A stretch of 64,000 nt of DNA, taken from the NCBI GenBank assembly GCA_029379385.1, contig CM055613.1, forward strand, positions 20,788,001 through 20,852,000. Direction: 5' to 3'. This stretch comes from Quillaja saponaria. Its lineage: Eukaryota > Streptophyta > Magnoliopsida > Fabales > Quillajaceae. Shown here piece by piece: positions 1-11,039 of the stretch. Position numbers and translations under genes: made by a program. Every line of letters begins with the position of its first letter. Position 1 is the first letter of the stretch. A model generated the notes under the pieces. The model was not told the origin of the DNA. It worked only from the letters and a program-made list of their open reading frames with translations, and ran no database searches.

Positions 1-259
1 ATGCAGTATAGTAAATCTTGTCATTCATGCTATAAAACAAATATGCATGCAACATGAGTATTGGTAACTAGCCTACCTCCCTTGCCTATCATTCAAATTC
101 CCACATATGTCCCTGACACTTGTTCTGATACCAATTTATAACACCCTTGGTTATCCAGGTTTCTTTTTTCCATGTATAGATGGATTTAGTACAATAATTC
201 TTCCATCATCTTCCAACCATGAGAATAGTATTTACTTTTATTTATTCTAAATTTTTTTA

Positions 260-295
<36 letters not shown>

Positions 296-400
296 CATAT
301 TTATTGCTGGTTAGGAATCATATAAATAAAACTTGTAATTGAAGAATTGGAATCTAAGGTAGAAAAGTCTACGTTACAATAGCCATAAGTAATTTCATCA
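1..400 (-). mobile_element. Edge of a minus-strand LTR retrotransposon (LTR end and start of interior)
   Basis: On the minus strand a TGGTATCAGAACA primer-binding-like site lies at 121-133, a few bases past the sequence GGGTGTTATAAAT. This is the usual arrangement at the 3' end of the 5' LTR in plant copia and gypsy elements primed by initiator tRNA-Met. The LTR would therefore run to higher coordinates and the interior would leave the window on the left. No gag reading frame can be seen in the 120 bases available. The far LTR boundary was not found, and the RTE fragment at 412 may lie inside it. The family is unknown. Confidence 0.45.
262..290. repeat. (TA)n microsatellite
   Basis: An uninterrupted run of TA dinucleotides, followed by ACATACATAT. 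It is a simple sequence repeat, probably length-polymorphic. A regulatory role is not suggested by the context. Confidence 0.9.
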
Positions 401-411
401 TGTTTGTACAT

Positions 412-1125
412 TATGGAAGAAAGCATTAGAATCTAAAGGTCTTAGGTTGAGTCGAACGAAAACCGAGTATATGAAGTGCGATTTCAATGACACTAAAAGA
501 GGCTCAACTAAAATAACTTTGGATGGTTAGACAATCCTTACAAAAGATGTTTTTAAGTATTTACGTACATTTATAGAAAAAGATGATGCAATTGAGCATG
601 ATGTAAACCATAGGATCAAAACAAGGGTAGGTGAAGTGGCAGATTGCTTTGGGAGTTTTATGTGATTTTAAAATCCTAAATAGGTTGAAAGGAAAAATAT
701 ATAGGACAATAGTGAGACATGCTGTTGTATGGTTCCAAATATTGGACAATTAAGAACAACTCTCATATAAAATGAGAGTAGCAAAAATGAAAATGTTGAG
801 ATGGATGACTAGACATACAAGAAAGGACAGAATACGAAATGAAGAGATCCGTAGGTAGATGGAGGTAGCACTAATCAAAGAGAAAATGAGGGAGTGTAGT
901 TTACATTGGTTTGGACATATCCAATGTCGGCCAATGGATGTCGTAGCTATGAAAGGTGACTTGGTGTACGTGAAAGGTGTTAGACATGGTAGAGGAAGAC
1001 CGAAACTTACATGGAGGGCCGTCATTGAGGAGGATTGGATCGAGGCAACTAGAAGAAAATGATTTACATAGCCGACTCCAACTAGTTTGAGATTTAAGAC
1101 TTAGTTGAGTTGAGTTTTACATTTA
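412..1125 (+). mobile_element. RTE-clade LINE, C-terminal fragment of reverse transcriptase plus 3' tail
   Basis: Translation with frameshifts gives the typical end of a plant RTE (BovB-like) polyprotein: SRTKTEYMKCDFN near 447-485, KMKMLRWMTRHTRKDRIRNE near 785-845, then KMRECSLHWFGHIQCRP at about 883-935 and a basic tail ending TRRK at 1060. These are the thumb and C-terminal motifs of the family. An untranslated tail ending in GTTGAGTTGAGTT near 1115 resembles the short repeats at RTE 3' ends. The endonuclease and catalytic RT motifs are absent, so this is a 5'-truncated dead copy with several stops. The element type is secure; boundaries are approximate. Confidence 0.82.
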
Positions 1126-2966
1126 TCCACTAATATAACATGACTAGATTCCTAAGTATTATATTCTTGACTTCATATTGGTCTTTTCTTTTAAATAAAT
1201 GTCTAATTAGCATTAGTAATAATCTCACCCTTCTTTGACTTTGTTTCATTAAAATCATATATGTGTATATATATATGTGCATAAAGGAAAGGGAACAAAG
1301 TGAATTTACCTTTCATTTAGTTTGTTTAATTTTGTTCCAATTTCTATTCTACATAAAATTCATTGTCATTGCCAACAAAAATTAGTTGAAGATACTAATT
1401 GTACTCATCTTAACTAAGAATAGAAGATTAATTACTTCAAAAGACGTCGTTGTCCCCTTTCATCTTGATTTATGTACATGATGAAGAAGATTTACAATGA
1501 GTTTCAAAGACAAGACCTTGGCCTCCTAGACATATAGAGGATTTTGATCAAAATACTACAAAACAGAATTTTACATCCGAAACTATTACAATATACAATC
1601 TGTTTTGAATCCTTGTTACTTAACTAAACACATTATATAAGGAAAGGTAGTCCCATTCTCAAAAACTCGTCTGGATCCCTTACATCACACCAACCACTCT
1701 ACTGGTACCAATCTTATAGATTATTATAATTCGGGTAATGTTCCACATAGTGCACACACAAACAAAAACACAACTCCACATACATAATGCTAGTATCAAG
1801 CTTGACCTGAGTGAATATCAATCTGTACAACCATTATTAAGACAAAATAAGACAAATTTTAACAAAAAAATCAACACATGCACATTTTTTTTCATAAAAA
1901 TAGAATATAGATGAAATTATACATGGTATATGTGCAAGGCTTCTCATGGACCAAAATAGAACATTCCTTAACCATTTACCACGGTCTCTTTGTGAGTATA
2001 CTCCAGGGAATTATCCCTCTATACTTGGGTCCAAACATCATAGGCAGTTCATGGCACTTCTAAGTCCAACTTAAGCCGAGCAACATGCAACCAATTGACA
2101 TAACCAAAAATCAGTTTTTCCTATATAATTTCATCAAATTATTTTACAAGCATGAAACATAAATCCCAGATGATTGGCACAACAGAATTTTTCCATGAAA
2201 TTAAAATAACATAAACCTATAATTTTTCAAGAAAATAGAGAGTTAGGAAGTGTTGAATTTGCTTACCGTTTCCAACCAAGATTTCTATTAATTCCTCTTT
2301 AATCTCCTTTAAATTTGCTTTGAGTATAACCCTATTTCAGTTTAGAGTCTCATAGTTAGAAGGTAAAAAATCCATTAATGAAATTTAACCAAAATTACTT
2401 GGAGACCAAGCAATTCTTACCTTCTTAAGCATTCTAATCTCAATTCCGAGTTCATATTTTTAATCTAAGGCCTGGAACCCCGACATGTAAGAGCTAGTTT
2501 CCTCACTTCTCTCTCTCTCTCACTCTCAATTACAATTTGTAGAATAGGAGCTTGAAGAAGAAGATGGTGCTAATAAGTAATCATTAGACATATAGGTAGA
2601 TAGGGCTTAAACCATCAAATTTTTGGATTTACCCCTCCATTACCTATTATTTTATGTTATTTTATTGGTTTGCATGTGTATTAGATACTAGATGTGAGAG
2701 GTATTTGTAGAGAATGATGAGTCCTCTTAAATGTCAAACATCCCCTTGTCTCCCACTTAGTATTTATACAAATATAAAATTTCCCACTAATGTATATATA
2801 CACACATATATGTATATACACAGTTGTACACATACGGTCTTGCTATGCATTTCTATTATATTAAGTTAGTCCCATTTTTTTATAGAATTATTATACTCAT
2901 GATTCTTAATCTAATTAAATAAATTTCAATTTATTTCCATTAACATCTCTTTGGTAATTAAGTGCT
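1126..2966. other. Non-coding AT-rich stretch, possibly old LTR sequence
   Basis: No reading frame of interest and no protein similarity was recognised. The stretch contains a short CT repeat near 2507-2527 and AT/CA-rich simple sequence near 2790-2830. Its texture resembles the reverse-oriented long LTRs of the gypsy element further right, and it could be the body of the LTR whose end lies at 134, but no alignable block was found by eye. Confidence 0.4.
2957..2966. repeat. Left target-site duplication of the GGTTCGG element
   Basis: ATTAAGTGCT directly precedes the element and occurs again, identically, directly after it at 3534-3543. Confidence 0.85.
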
Positions 2967-3533
2967 AGGGGTGTGCACGGGTCGGTTCGGTCCGGGTAAT
3001 GATAAATTTTTGAACCGAACCGAAATTTTTGGGTAATAAAATTTATGAACCGAACCGAACCGAACCGAACCAAAAATAGTTATTACCCGAATTTACCCGA
3101 ACCGAAAAAATATGACTAGTTCGGTTCGGGTATTCGGTTACCCGAAATTTATCAATATTTTACTAAAATTAATGTAAAATTTTTTATTTTTTGTTTTTGA
3201 ACCTCATATTTTTTAAATTCATTAGTTATTATAAAAAAAAAAAAGACAAAAAACATAATATATTAACATATTCATCACAAATAAAAATATAAAATTATAA
3301 ATTAATACAACAATACATTAAAAATAACCAAAAAAATTATATATTTTGATTTTCGGGTAACCACGGGTACCCGTTTGCATTATACTCCACTACCCGTAAC
3401 CGAACCGAAAATAACGGGTATTAAATTTAACTACCCGAACCGAACCGAATAAGAAAAATACCCGAATTTAACCGAACCGAATTACCGGTTCGGTTCGGGT
3501 ATTCGGTTTTTTTCGGGTTCCTTGCACAGCCCT
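2967..3533. mobile_element. Non-autonomous TIR element rich in GGTTCGG / CCGAACC
   Basis: The 567-bp block starts AGGGGTGTGCACGG and its reverse complement starts AGGGCTGTGCAAGG, giving inverted termini. Both arms are packed with CGGTTCGG and the complementary CCGAACCGAA, and the centre is AT-rich. No coding capacity is seen. The identical 10-bp flanking duplication (2957-2966 and 3534-3543) argues for transposition. A 9-10 bp duplication is usual for Mutator-like elements, 8 bp for hAT; the superfamily is therefore inferred, with Mutator-like somewhat favoured. The two arms could fold into a long hairpin. Confidence 0.85.
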
Positions 3534-3543
3534 ATTAAGTGCT
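3534..3543. repeat. Right target-site duplication of the GGTTCGG element
   Basis: ATTAAGTGCT, identical to 2957-2966. Confidence 0.85.
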
Positions 3544-3739
3544 AACTAACAATTCTTAAAGATTGAATTATCTAGTTCTCTCTTTTGTAAATTTACAATC
3601 TAAATTAGTTAAATTACTAGCTTTACATTACTATTAATTTAATAAAATTCATGCATTCCATCTAATCTTTATTTAATGTAAGGAGTCTAGTAAAATCCTT
3701 ACCTTTAATTGGCTCCTAATTCTTTCCCTTTGCTGAGAT

Positions 3740-5560
3740 ATGTTCACATCATACTTTAAGGAAATATGGGATTTTGTAAAAATGATGTATTTTAGCAATT
3801 TGACCCATTTGTATGATGTTCAAACAAAATGATAGACCACTTTCTAATGTTTTTGGTGCTACACAGTGGGTTTATAAAGAACTTAATATTGTTTCCTTTT
3901 CGACTGATGTAGCAAATCAAAAGGAATAATTTGAGCAACTTGTGGTTCTCAGTATTTTGGCTAGTCTTAATGTTGATTATAAGCCTATTAAGACACAAAT
4001 TCTTAGGGTTGCTTCACTTCCCTCTCTTGCTGAAGTTTATTGCTGACTAGCTCAGCACTCACCTGATTCTAATAATGGCCATGATAAATCTTCTATTGTT
4101 GTTCAGTCATCTCATTATGGAACTTGGTATGGTGGTATTCAAGATAGTTGTAGTGGTAAAGCAAGTCGTGGTGGCCAAATAGGCCATGGAGGTTGAATGG
4201 CGAGCCTCAAAAAGTTTCAAGCAATGTATTTGTATCCAAAGAAGGAGTATTCTAGGTTACTTCAATTATAGTCTACTCAACAAGATATCTTCCCACTGCA
4301 TCTCTTGCCCAGCTATGTCATTCTATAATTTTTTTTTTCTACTTCTTTAGTCTCAAGGCCTTGGATTCTTGATTCTTGGGCCATTGATCATATGCCAAGT
4401 ATGACTAGTCTTTTTACTGGTTTTCAAGATTCAAATAATCATCTCATGTTACATTAGAAAATAGTTCTACTAATATAGTCAGTTGCATATGTACTCTCAA
4501 GTCTAGTCTAGGTTATATATTCTCAGTTTCTCATTTAATCTTATGTATATTAGTAAACTTACTAAAATCTTAAATTGTTCCATCCTTTTTTATTTGTTGT
4601 TATTCAAAATTTGAAAACAAGGAAGACGATTAGAAGAGGACATGAATATGTGGGACTCTATTACTTTGATATGTTACACTTTTCTGCAGTAGTTTTGCAA
4701 TAGTTACACCAATCCAAATCTATTGTCGCTGTCATCCTTCATTAGAAAACCTTAAGAAACTAGTTTTGGGTCATCTGTCTTCTTTAGAATGTGAGTTTTG
4801 TCAATTGGGTAAGTACGTTTGTGTTTCTTTTGCTTTCCAAGTTAATACATCAGTTGAGAGATCATTTATGTTAGTTCATTTAGATGTTTGGAGTCTGAGT
4901 CATGTCACTTCAAAGTTGGGATACTAGATATCATTATTTTGTTATCTTTTAGATAATTTTTCAAGATTAATCTTTGCTTTATTTAATGAAAGAACACTCT
5001 GATACCATGTAAAGTAAATAAAAGTGAAAAGAGTTATAGTTTGAATAATCAAGAACTACACCCATATGCTTTATTTATAATAGACAATAACATAGAGAAT
5101 ACCATATACAAGCAATATGGGAGTACCATAATAGTTAAAAACATTCTAAATTATTTTCTATTTTCAGTGCCTTTTATTCTGAAAATAAAACTCAATTTAA
5201 TATACATGTTTGCATACTTCATAGATAACATTAAAGAACACTTTACCACTCCATGTAACACATATATGACCACTTCTAAAATAATTCATCAATCTTCTTA
5301 CTTTCACACTTCACAACGAAAAGGGGTGGCTAAGAGAAAGAATAATAGACTTCTAGTAAAAGTTACTCGTACTCTGTTATGTCAAATGAATGTCCCTAAA
5401 ATGTTTTGGAGTGATGCAGTTCTTATTGCTCGTTATCTTATAATTCGAATGTCATCATCTATTCTTAATGAGAAAATTTTATTTTTTGTGCTTTTTCCTT
5501 TTGTTTCTATGTTTTCTTTACGCCCTCGTATTTTTGGTTGTGTCATTTATGCATCAACTC
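3740..5560 (+). pseudogene. Ty1/copia fragment: gag, protease, pre-integrase and integrase remnants
   Basis: With frameshifts and stops, the plus strand reads in family order: gag (LVVLSILASLNVDYKPIKTQ, then SLPSLAEVY near 3940-4040), protease (WILDSWAIDHMPSMTSLF near 4360-4415, where the usual DSGA active site reads DSWA), the GAG-pre-integrase histidine/cysteine region (LGHLSSLECEFCQLGKY near 4765-4815) and integrase (VHLDVWSLSHVTSKLG near 4875-4920, then HQSSYFHTSQRKGVAKRKN near 5290-5345, ending PRIFGCVIYA near 5550). It stops in the integrase, where LTR-like sequence begins. The missing half (RT-RNase H) is at 17470-19098 on the same strand in matching order, so both are inferred to be one split element. 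Confidence 0.85.
4999..5232 (-). mobile_element. Possible antisense LTR-end insertion inside the copia integrase
   Basis: Between integrase motifs, about 234 bases do not fit the copia protein. They begin CTGATACCATG, the reverse complement of a copia tRNA-Met primer site (CATGGTATCAG). The decamer AAAGAACACT occurs just before (4989-4998) and just after (5233-5242), which could be a target duplication. The second copy also fits normal integrase coding (DNAKEYF-like), so chance cannot be excluded. A deletion of integrase sequence also occurred here. Confidence 0.35.
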
Positions 5561-6628
5561 TTTACTGATTTGATGATAAAAATTGTGGTAAAAAAACTTA
5601 TCTTTAGTAATATCATGCTTAGCTATGAAGCTAGAAATTGCTTATGTCATGTTCAATCCCAATGCTTGATATTGTTTCTATCATGCTCAATCTTTGACTG
5701 CTCAAACTGGTGATATATTTTTGACTTTAAATTAATCTCGTTGTTTAATCTTACTATATTTTCTGAGATTGATTTGATGACACAATGCATGATTTATGGA
5801 AATATATTTTATTTAATTTTGGAAAAGTTTGGTGTTTTAAGTCAATCATTTACAGTTGATTTAATATCTATAAACCCTCAAAATTAAATTAGGAATGTTT
5901 CTTGAAATATATTGGCACACGCGTGCCTTAATTTCGTAAGAAGCTTTTGGTGAATATTGAATATAACTCTTACCCAGTATTTGTAATTTATGGAAATTAG
6001 CTTTAGCGGTAATTATTTTCATAATCGATACTTTCCTTAATTGAAATATTAATTGTGTGAATATAGATCTTTCCTTAACTTATGTTGATTACAAAATGAA
6101 ATGAACTTACTTTTTTGATATATTCCTAAACGCATAAATGCTCAAATTATAGACATCAGTATTTATTAGTTCTCTTAAAAATTATTTGAGTTTCAAATTA
6201 ATAGCTAGACTTAAATTGAAAATATTATGAGAAATATTATTACTACTTTATATGAAAATTTGTACAGGTGATAATGAATGTATCAATTCTGTACTAATGA
6301 CTATACTTAGAGAAAGTATGTTCTCCTTGTGTTGTATTTCTACCAGATATTTGTTTTGCAACAGATGAAACTACATATGATACATGAAACTGAGAATGAA
6401 GTTGTAAAGTCTAAATATGAAAAGTAGAATTTTATTTGAAGCCAAAGTAAATCAATGCAAGAGCAGACATTTGAGGAATGTTGCAACGACTAGATTGTCA
6501 ATCAAGAAGATTTCATATTCTTATCAAGCCTTAACTTATCTACAATGAAATATGTCCTAAACGGCTAGAAAATCTTCACAAGATTACAAGACTATCACAA
6601 ACTTTTGATCAAGGGAAAAGGGAAAAGG

Positions 6629-6660
<32 letters not shown>

Positions 6661-6728
6661 AAAGGAAAAGGAAAAAGGAAATATTTAAAGTGGGGAAGGT
6701 ATTCATTGGGTTGAGTAAAAATCCTAAA
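5561..6728 (+). mobile_element. SIRE-like copia LTR sequence, left part
   Basis: The sequence from about 5561 (GATTTGATGATAAAA, then ATATCATGCTTAGCTATGAA) follows the same order as 21440-21870, where a typical Maximus/SIRE LTR start is seen. Shared phrases include TAATATCATGCTTAG and AGTCAATCATTTACAGTTGATTTAA versus a diverged counterpart. No coding is seen. It appears to have inserted into the copia integrase and to have been split by the gypsy element starting at 6729. A purine run lies at 6610-6680. Confidence 0.45.
6610..6682. repeat. Poly-A / GGAAAA low-complexity tract
   Basis: A purine-only tract with about 30 consecutive A flanked by GGAAAAGG units. It is low-complexity sequence and probably prone to length change. 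Confidence 0.85.
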
Positions 6729-9700
6729 TGTCACACCCTACACGGAGACATGACTGGCTGAAAGAATGGATAGTCAATTCTCCATAACCTTAACTTCAAA
6801 TCAAAGAGATACACAAAACGATTGACCAAACCAAAAGTTAAAAGAAAAATTTTATAAAAAGAAAAATATAACTATATGCAAATACTCATTTACTGAAATG
6901 TATAGTAACTTAACTAAAATTTTTGGCAGAGATTTCCCGTAAAGTGGAACATACCCAATAATACAAATATATTATACTTTGGTTACATATAACAAGTTAA
7001 CAACAATAACCATAATCACAAGGAGCTTTGCTCTATTTCACACCATAAATAATAATAAACTAAATTATTACATAAATCAAAATCTGAGACTCAAGCCCTA
7101 ATGTGACTGCAAAGCTTCATCCTTTGGCTTCAAGTAAGTGATCTTGATGAATACCTTGCCGCAACATTATTGACAAGTCAAGTTTCGATCTGTGAAATTT
7201 GCGGAGATCTTGATGCAAAAAAAAAAAATTAACAAACAAAGAGTAAATCATAAAGACTCAGTGACTGGAAAACGTAGCTAAGGGGCACTAGCATCAATTA
7301 ATATTTAATTATAAGATATACACAAAATTAGTTTCACATCAGTAAAACTTACCACAACAACTTACATTACACACGTACACACATACATATATATATATAC
7401 AATAATAAAATCCAAATAACTCATAAAAGATCATATTTAAACAAATCAAGCAAAACATCCAAAGGGCCCAATTAGAGTAACTCAGCACCCACACACCAAG
7501 AATGCTTCTAACATAACCTCCCCAAGGCTGAGTTACTCGAATATTAAATAATCCAATCAAAGATATCCTAGGTGTAGCTAGATTCTATCTATATATATAT
7601 ATGTATATAATTTCATTGGCTCCTATCAAACATAAACAAAGTTACATATCAAACACAATACAATCAATATGAGAATATCAACAATATAGCATTTTATTAA
7701 TTAATTTAATCAAAGTGCTAAATATTCACATTTGAGAACTATATTAACATATTCATAAATAACCGAAACAAATATTCTTATTACACTAGCAACCAAAGAG
7801 TGGCATTTTCCACTCACTAAGTTATAGATTTTGCTTGTCGCTTCTTCTTGAGTTCAAATGCACCGTCGTGTCAATGTTACTTGCCAGAGCTGAAATTAAA
7901 ATTTTCAAGTATTACTTAGTTTGTCGATTTTGTAGGTTATAACCTTTTAATTACAAAAACCTATAGATACTAAATTTCTTGCACTTATTTAAAATTAATC
8001 CCTCTTAGGTATTTTCACAAACACTTTAGAGGCATGCTTTATTCTAACTTATATACTTAATCAAATTCAGTAAAACCAAATCCAAACATCATCTCCATGA
8101 AGTTAGCTATCTTTCTTATTCAATAACTTCTTTTAATATCAGCCTTGAACCTAATTAAATCCCCACATGAACACAAATAATGTAAAATAGGGGAAACTGA
8201 GGTTTGCCTCTGCATATAGCACAGAATACCACTCTAGCCCTATCAAATAATTTCAACCAAGACATAAAAACATTCTCCCAAGTCTCCTCTACAATTCTTC
8301 TTTAGATATCTCCTACTGTTTTTATTAGATCCAAATGTGGTGGATCTAGGGTTTGAGATGGAAAGTGGGATTTGTCTGAATGTATAAGGATGGCAAGGTG
8401 GCAAGATGGTGGAGGTATGGTGAGGTGGCAATGTGGTCTTAGCTGGGACTACCCTGGTGTTTCTTGTAGAGACAAAAACAATGTCAGAGGACAAGGTTTC
8501 ATACATAATCATTACAATAGCTCTGACTTAATCATCAGAGGATTCTCGGAGAAAACTCCTGTCCTTCTTACATTGTTTTGCCTTTACAAGAAACACTAAG
8601 GAAGTCCAAGCTCAAACCATATCGCCACCTCACCACCATACCTCTACCATCTCCTACTGTCATCCTCATACATTTAGATAGATCCCAATTTCCATCTGAA
8701 ACCCTAGATCCATCATATTTGGATCTAACAAGTTTGGCCTCTAAGTTTACTAAAATGGAATTGTACCAAACTAGGTACACATACGAAAATTTTGTTCTAT
8801 AAAGCAACTTCCTGTACTTATAAAGTACACATAACTTAGAACCAGACCATGAAACTTTTCAGATTAGTTCCTCAAGATGTTAAGAATAATTCCTTTTCAA
8901 CACCAACTCCTAATTTGTCATTTAAGACTTTCTAAAACTAGTGACACCAAAATAGGTACAATCAATACCCAAAAACTTCAACAATAACTTCCAACACCTC
9001 CAAAATACACATTTCACGTAATTAAAACCTGTAAAGCTCCTGAATTATCTCTTAATATGTTAGGAATAATTCTTATTCAGAGGTCTTAAGCTAAATCAAA
9101 CCATAACCCTAGACAAAGTCCCTTAGACTGACTGAAGCTCATCTGCAATCCAGCATGAACCTAGAAGCAGTCTAATGACTTTAGCAATAAATGTACCATG
9201 AATCAGGTTACAAAATTTTCTAGATATTACCCAAAGACCATAAGCTACACTTTTTCTTCAAAACTTCTTGACTAATTCAGTCCAAAAACCATTCGAAATA
9301 CCAGATTTCTTTGACCTATAAAATATGAACCCTGCTTCTGTTTCAATAACCACCATCACATTCATCTCTCTCTATATAAACTAATTGATTTAATTGAAAT
9401 AAGAAGCATGGAACAGTACCACTGGCTTAAGCTACTCAACAAGACAAAAGGGTGGTTGAGCTTAGAATTATGGCTACTAACAAAGGTAGCTTGCATCTAC
9501 AACAAATTTACCTTACGAGCTGTGACAAAACCCTTCCCAAACACAGCCGCAGCTGGTTAGAAAAAGGAGGAATAAAGTTAATCAGCCATTGCCCAAAACA
9601 GGGGAGTTATGGTGGCTAGTTGTTGCTGCATTCTGCCAATTTGTCGTGGTAATTGGAAGATATCAAGGATGTTATAGTACGACCCTATTCTCCAGCTACA

Positions 9701-10187
9701 ACATTCTAAGGGTAGACAACAAGGATCGTGACCCAAGAAGTAAGAAAAGGGAGCTAAACTCGGGTGACAAAAGGAGGGATGGCATGGTGCAACTCCAAGG
9801 GCTCCCAAACTAAACTAAAGCAAGAAGAAATGTAATAGGAAAACAGCCTTCAATTGAAGCAGGAGGTTGAAGCTACCGAGCAAGTTCAAGAAACTTCAAG
9901 AATGAACTAGAAAAGAAAAGAAAATAAGGGAGGAGGAGAAGTTTATGGCCAAGAGAAAAGAAAATAAGGAAAAAAAATGAAAGAAAAAGTAAAAGGAATT
10001 AGGAAAATAAGAAAAGGACAAAAGAAAAATCAAATAAAGGAAAAGTAAAGGAGATATTTATGTATATATATTTGTAGTGTATATTTTTCCTTGTATATAA
10101 TTTTTTTTATTTATAGTGATTATTTTTCCTTGAGTTTATAACTAACAATTTCCTTAAAACTTAACATGATGATATCGAGTTATAACA
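6729..10187 (-). repeat. 3' LTR of the gypsy element
   Basis: Homologous along its length to 12675-15725. It is about 400 bases longer, which is explained by the foldback element at 8322-8731. Its minus-strand start TGTTATAACTCGATATC is at 10187, and its end is near 6729. The ORFs in it (for example near 7339-7560 and 9578-9813) are not conserved between the two LTR copies and are not genes. Confidence 0.88.
8322..8731. mobile_element. 410-bp foldback MITE inserted in the 3' LTR only
   Basis: The left arm begins TTATTAGATCCAAATGTGG and the reverse complement of the right end begins TTGTTAGATCCAAATATG. The arms pair for about 150-160 bases each (8322-8480 against 8575-8731), leaving a roughly 95-base centre. 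The corresponding place in the other LTR (near 14275-14290) reads AACTGGTTTGTCC without the element, so the empty site is visible in the same window. GTTT flanks the element on both sides (8318-8321 and 8732-8735), a possible 4-bp target duplication. No coding capacity; the mirrored ORFs on both strands are arm artefacts. The superfamily is not assigned. Confidence 0.88.
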
Positions 10188-10202
10188 TTCTCCCTCTTAA
10201 AA
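10188..10202 (-). promoter_or_regulatory. Polypurine tract of the gypsy element
   Basis: On the minus strand TTTTAAGAGGGAGAA immediately precedes the 3' LTR start TGTTATAAC. A purine run here primes plus-strand DNA synthesis in LTR retrotransposons. Confidence 0.85.
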
Positions 10203-11039
10203 GAAATTCATCTTGAATTTCAAACAGGAATAAATACAAATGTATTGTTTACTTGAATTATTCAAAAAAGATATGGACATTGCTTATGGACTTATCTATC
10301 AATGATCGCCACTTATTATTCCTCATATGTTAAGTTTTTATCCACTTACACTTCCTTGTCCAAGTCTGGCAATAACACTAACCTACAGGCCATAACTCAA
10401 ACCTTATCCAAAATCCAGAAAGGTTCTATGAATCTTAAACTTCGCTTTCTATCCTGCATCAAAACACACCCAAGTCCGATATGGAAAGTATTATAAAATA
10501 CCGCAATACTTCCCCGTACCAAAAGGATGTATAAGATTGGAGCTGAAGTTAACAAGTCGTAAGCTTTCGGAAAACTTTCCTCATAAGCCTCTAACCAATA
10601 AACTTAACACTTTTCTAAGTCCATCGAGTCAAAGGTGTAGTAATTTAGGAGAAGTTTCCAATAAGTCTCCTATAATACCCAACTAAACCTAAAAAATTTT
10701 GAATTTCAGATATGTTTGTTAGACTAGGCAATTTCTGAACTTTTTCGACTTTTTGGGGATCACATGAATTCCTTATTTAGAATTCACGTGTTTGAGGAAT
10801 GTTACCTAATTCAACCAGAATTCAAGCTTAGAGAATTTAGCATAAAGCTTATTTTCCTTGAGGATTTGCATGGTAATGGAAAGATGCTTCTCAAGAATGT
10901 TAAACTTGACTCTTTTACCACGATAATCCATGACCACATGATAGCTATACAACCAATCCATACCTAAAAGAATATCATATTCCAATATGTATAATATTAT
11001 CAAGTTTGCATAACATATCTCATTATCCACTATCACCAC
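10203..11039 (-). pseudogene. Gypsy pol remnant: protease end, RT end and RNase H
   Basis: The minus strand reads VDNEICYANLIILYILEYD and then ILLGMDWLYSYHVVMDYRG, the C-terminal part of the gypsy protease. It jumps directly to NKLYAKFSKLEFWLN, which belongs near the end of RT. Further on come FRKL-, SAPILY- and GLGCVLMQ-like RNase H pieces out of frame (about 10700-10300). The RT palm and integrase are deleted, so the element could not move by itself. Stops and frameshifts are frequent. Confidence 0.85.

Noticed and set aside
262..290. TA run as a promoter TATA box
   Set aside because: It is a long perfect dinucleotide repeat with no gene start nearby.
8372..8807. Mirrored ORFs on both strands with similar wording (MARWQDGGGMV- and CMRMTVGDGRGM-like)
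   Set aside because: They are translations of the two inverted arms of the foldback MITE, not genes.
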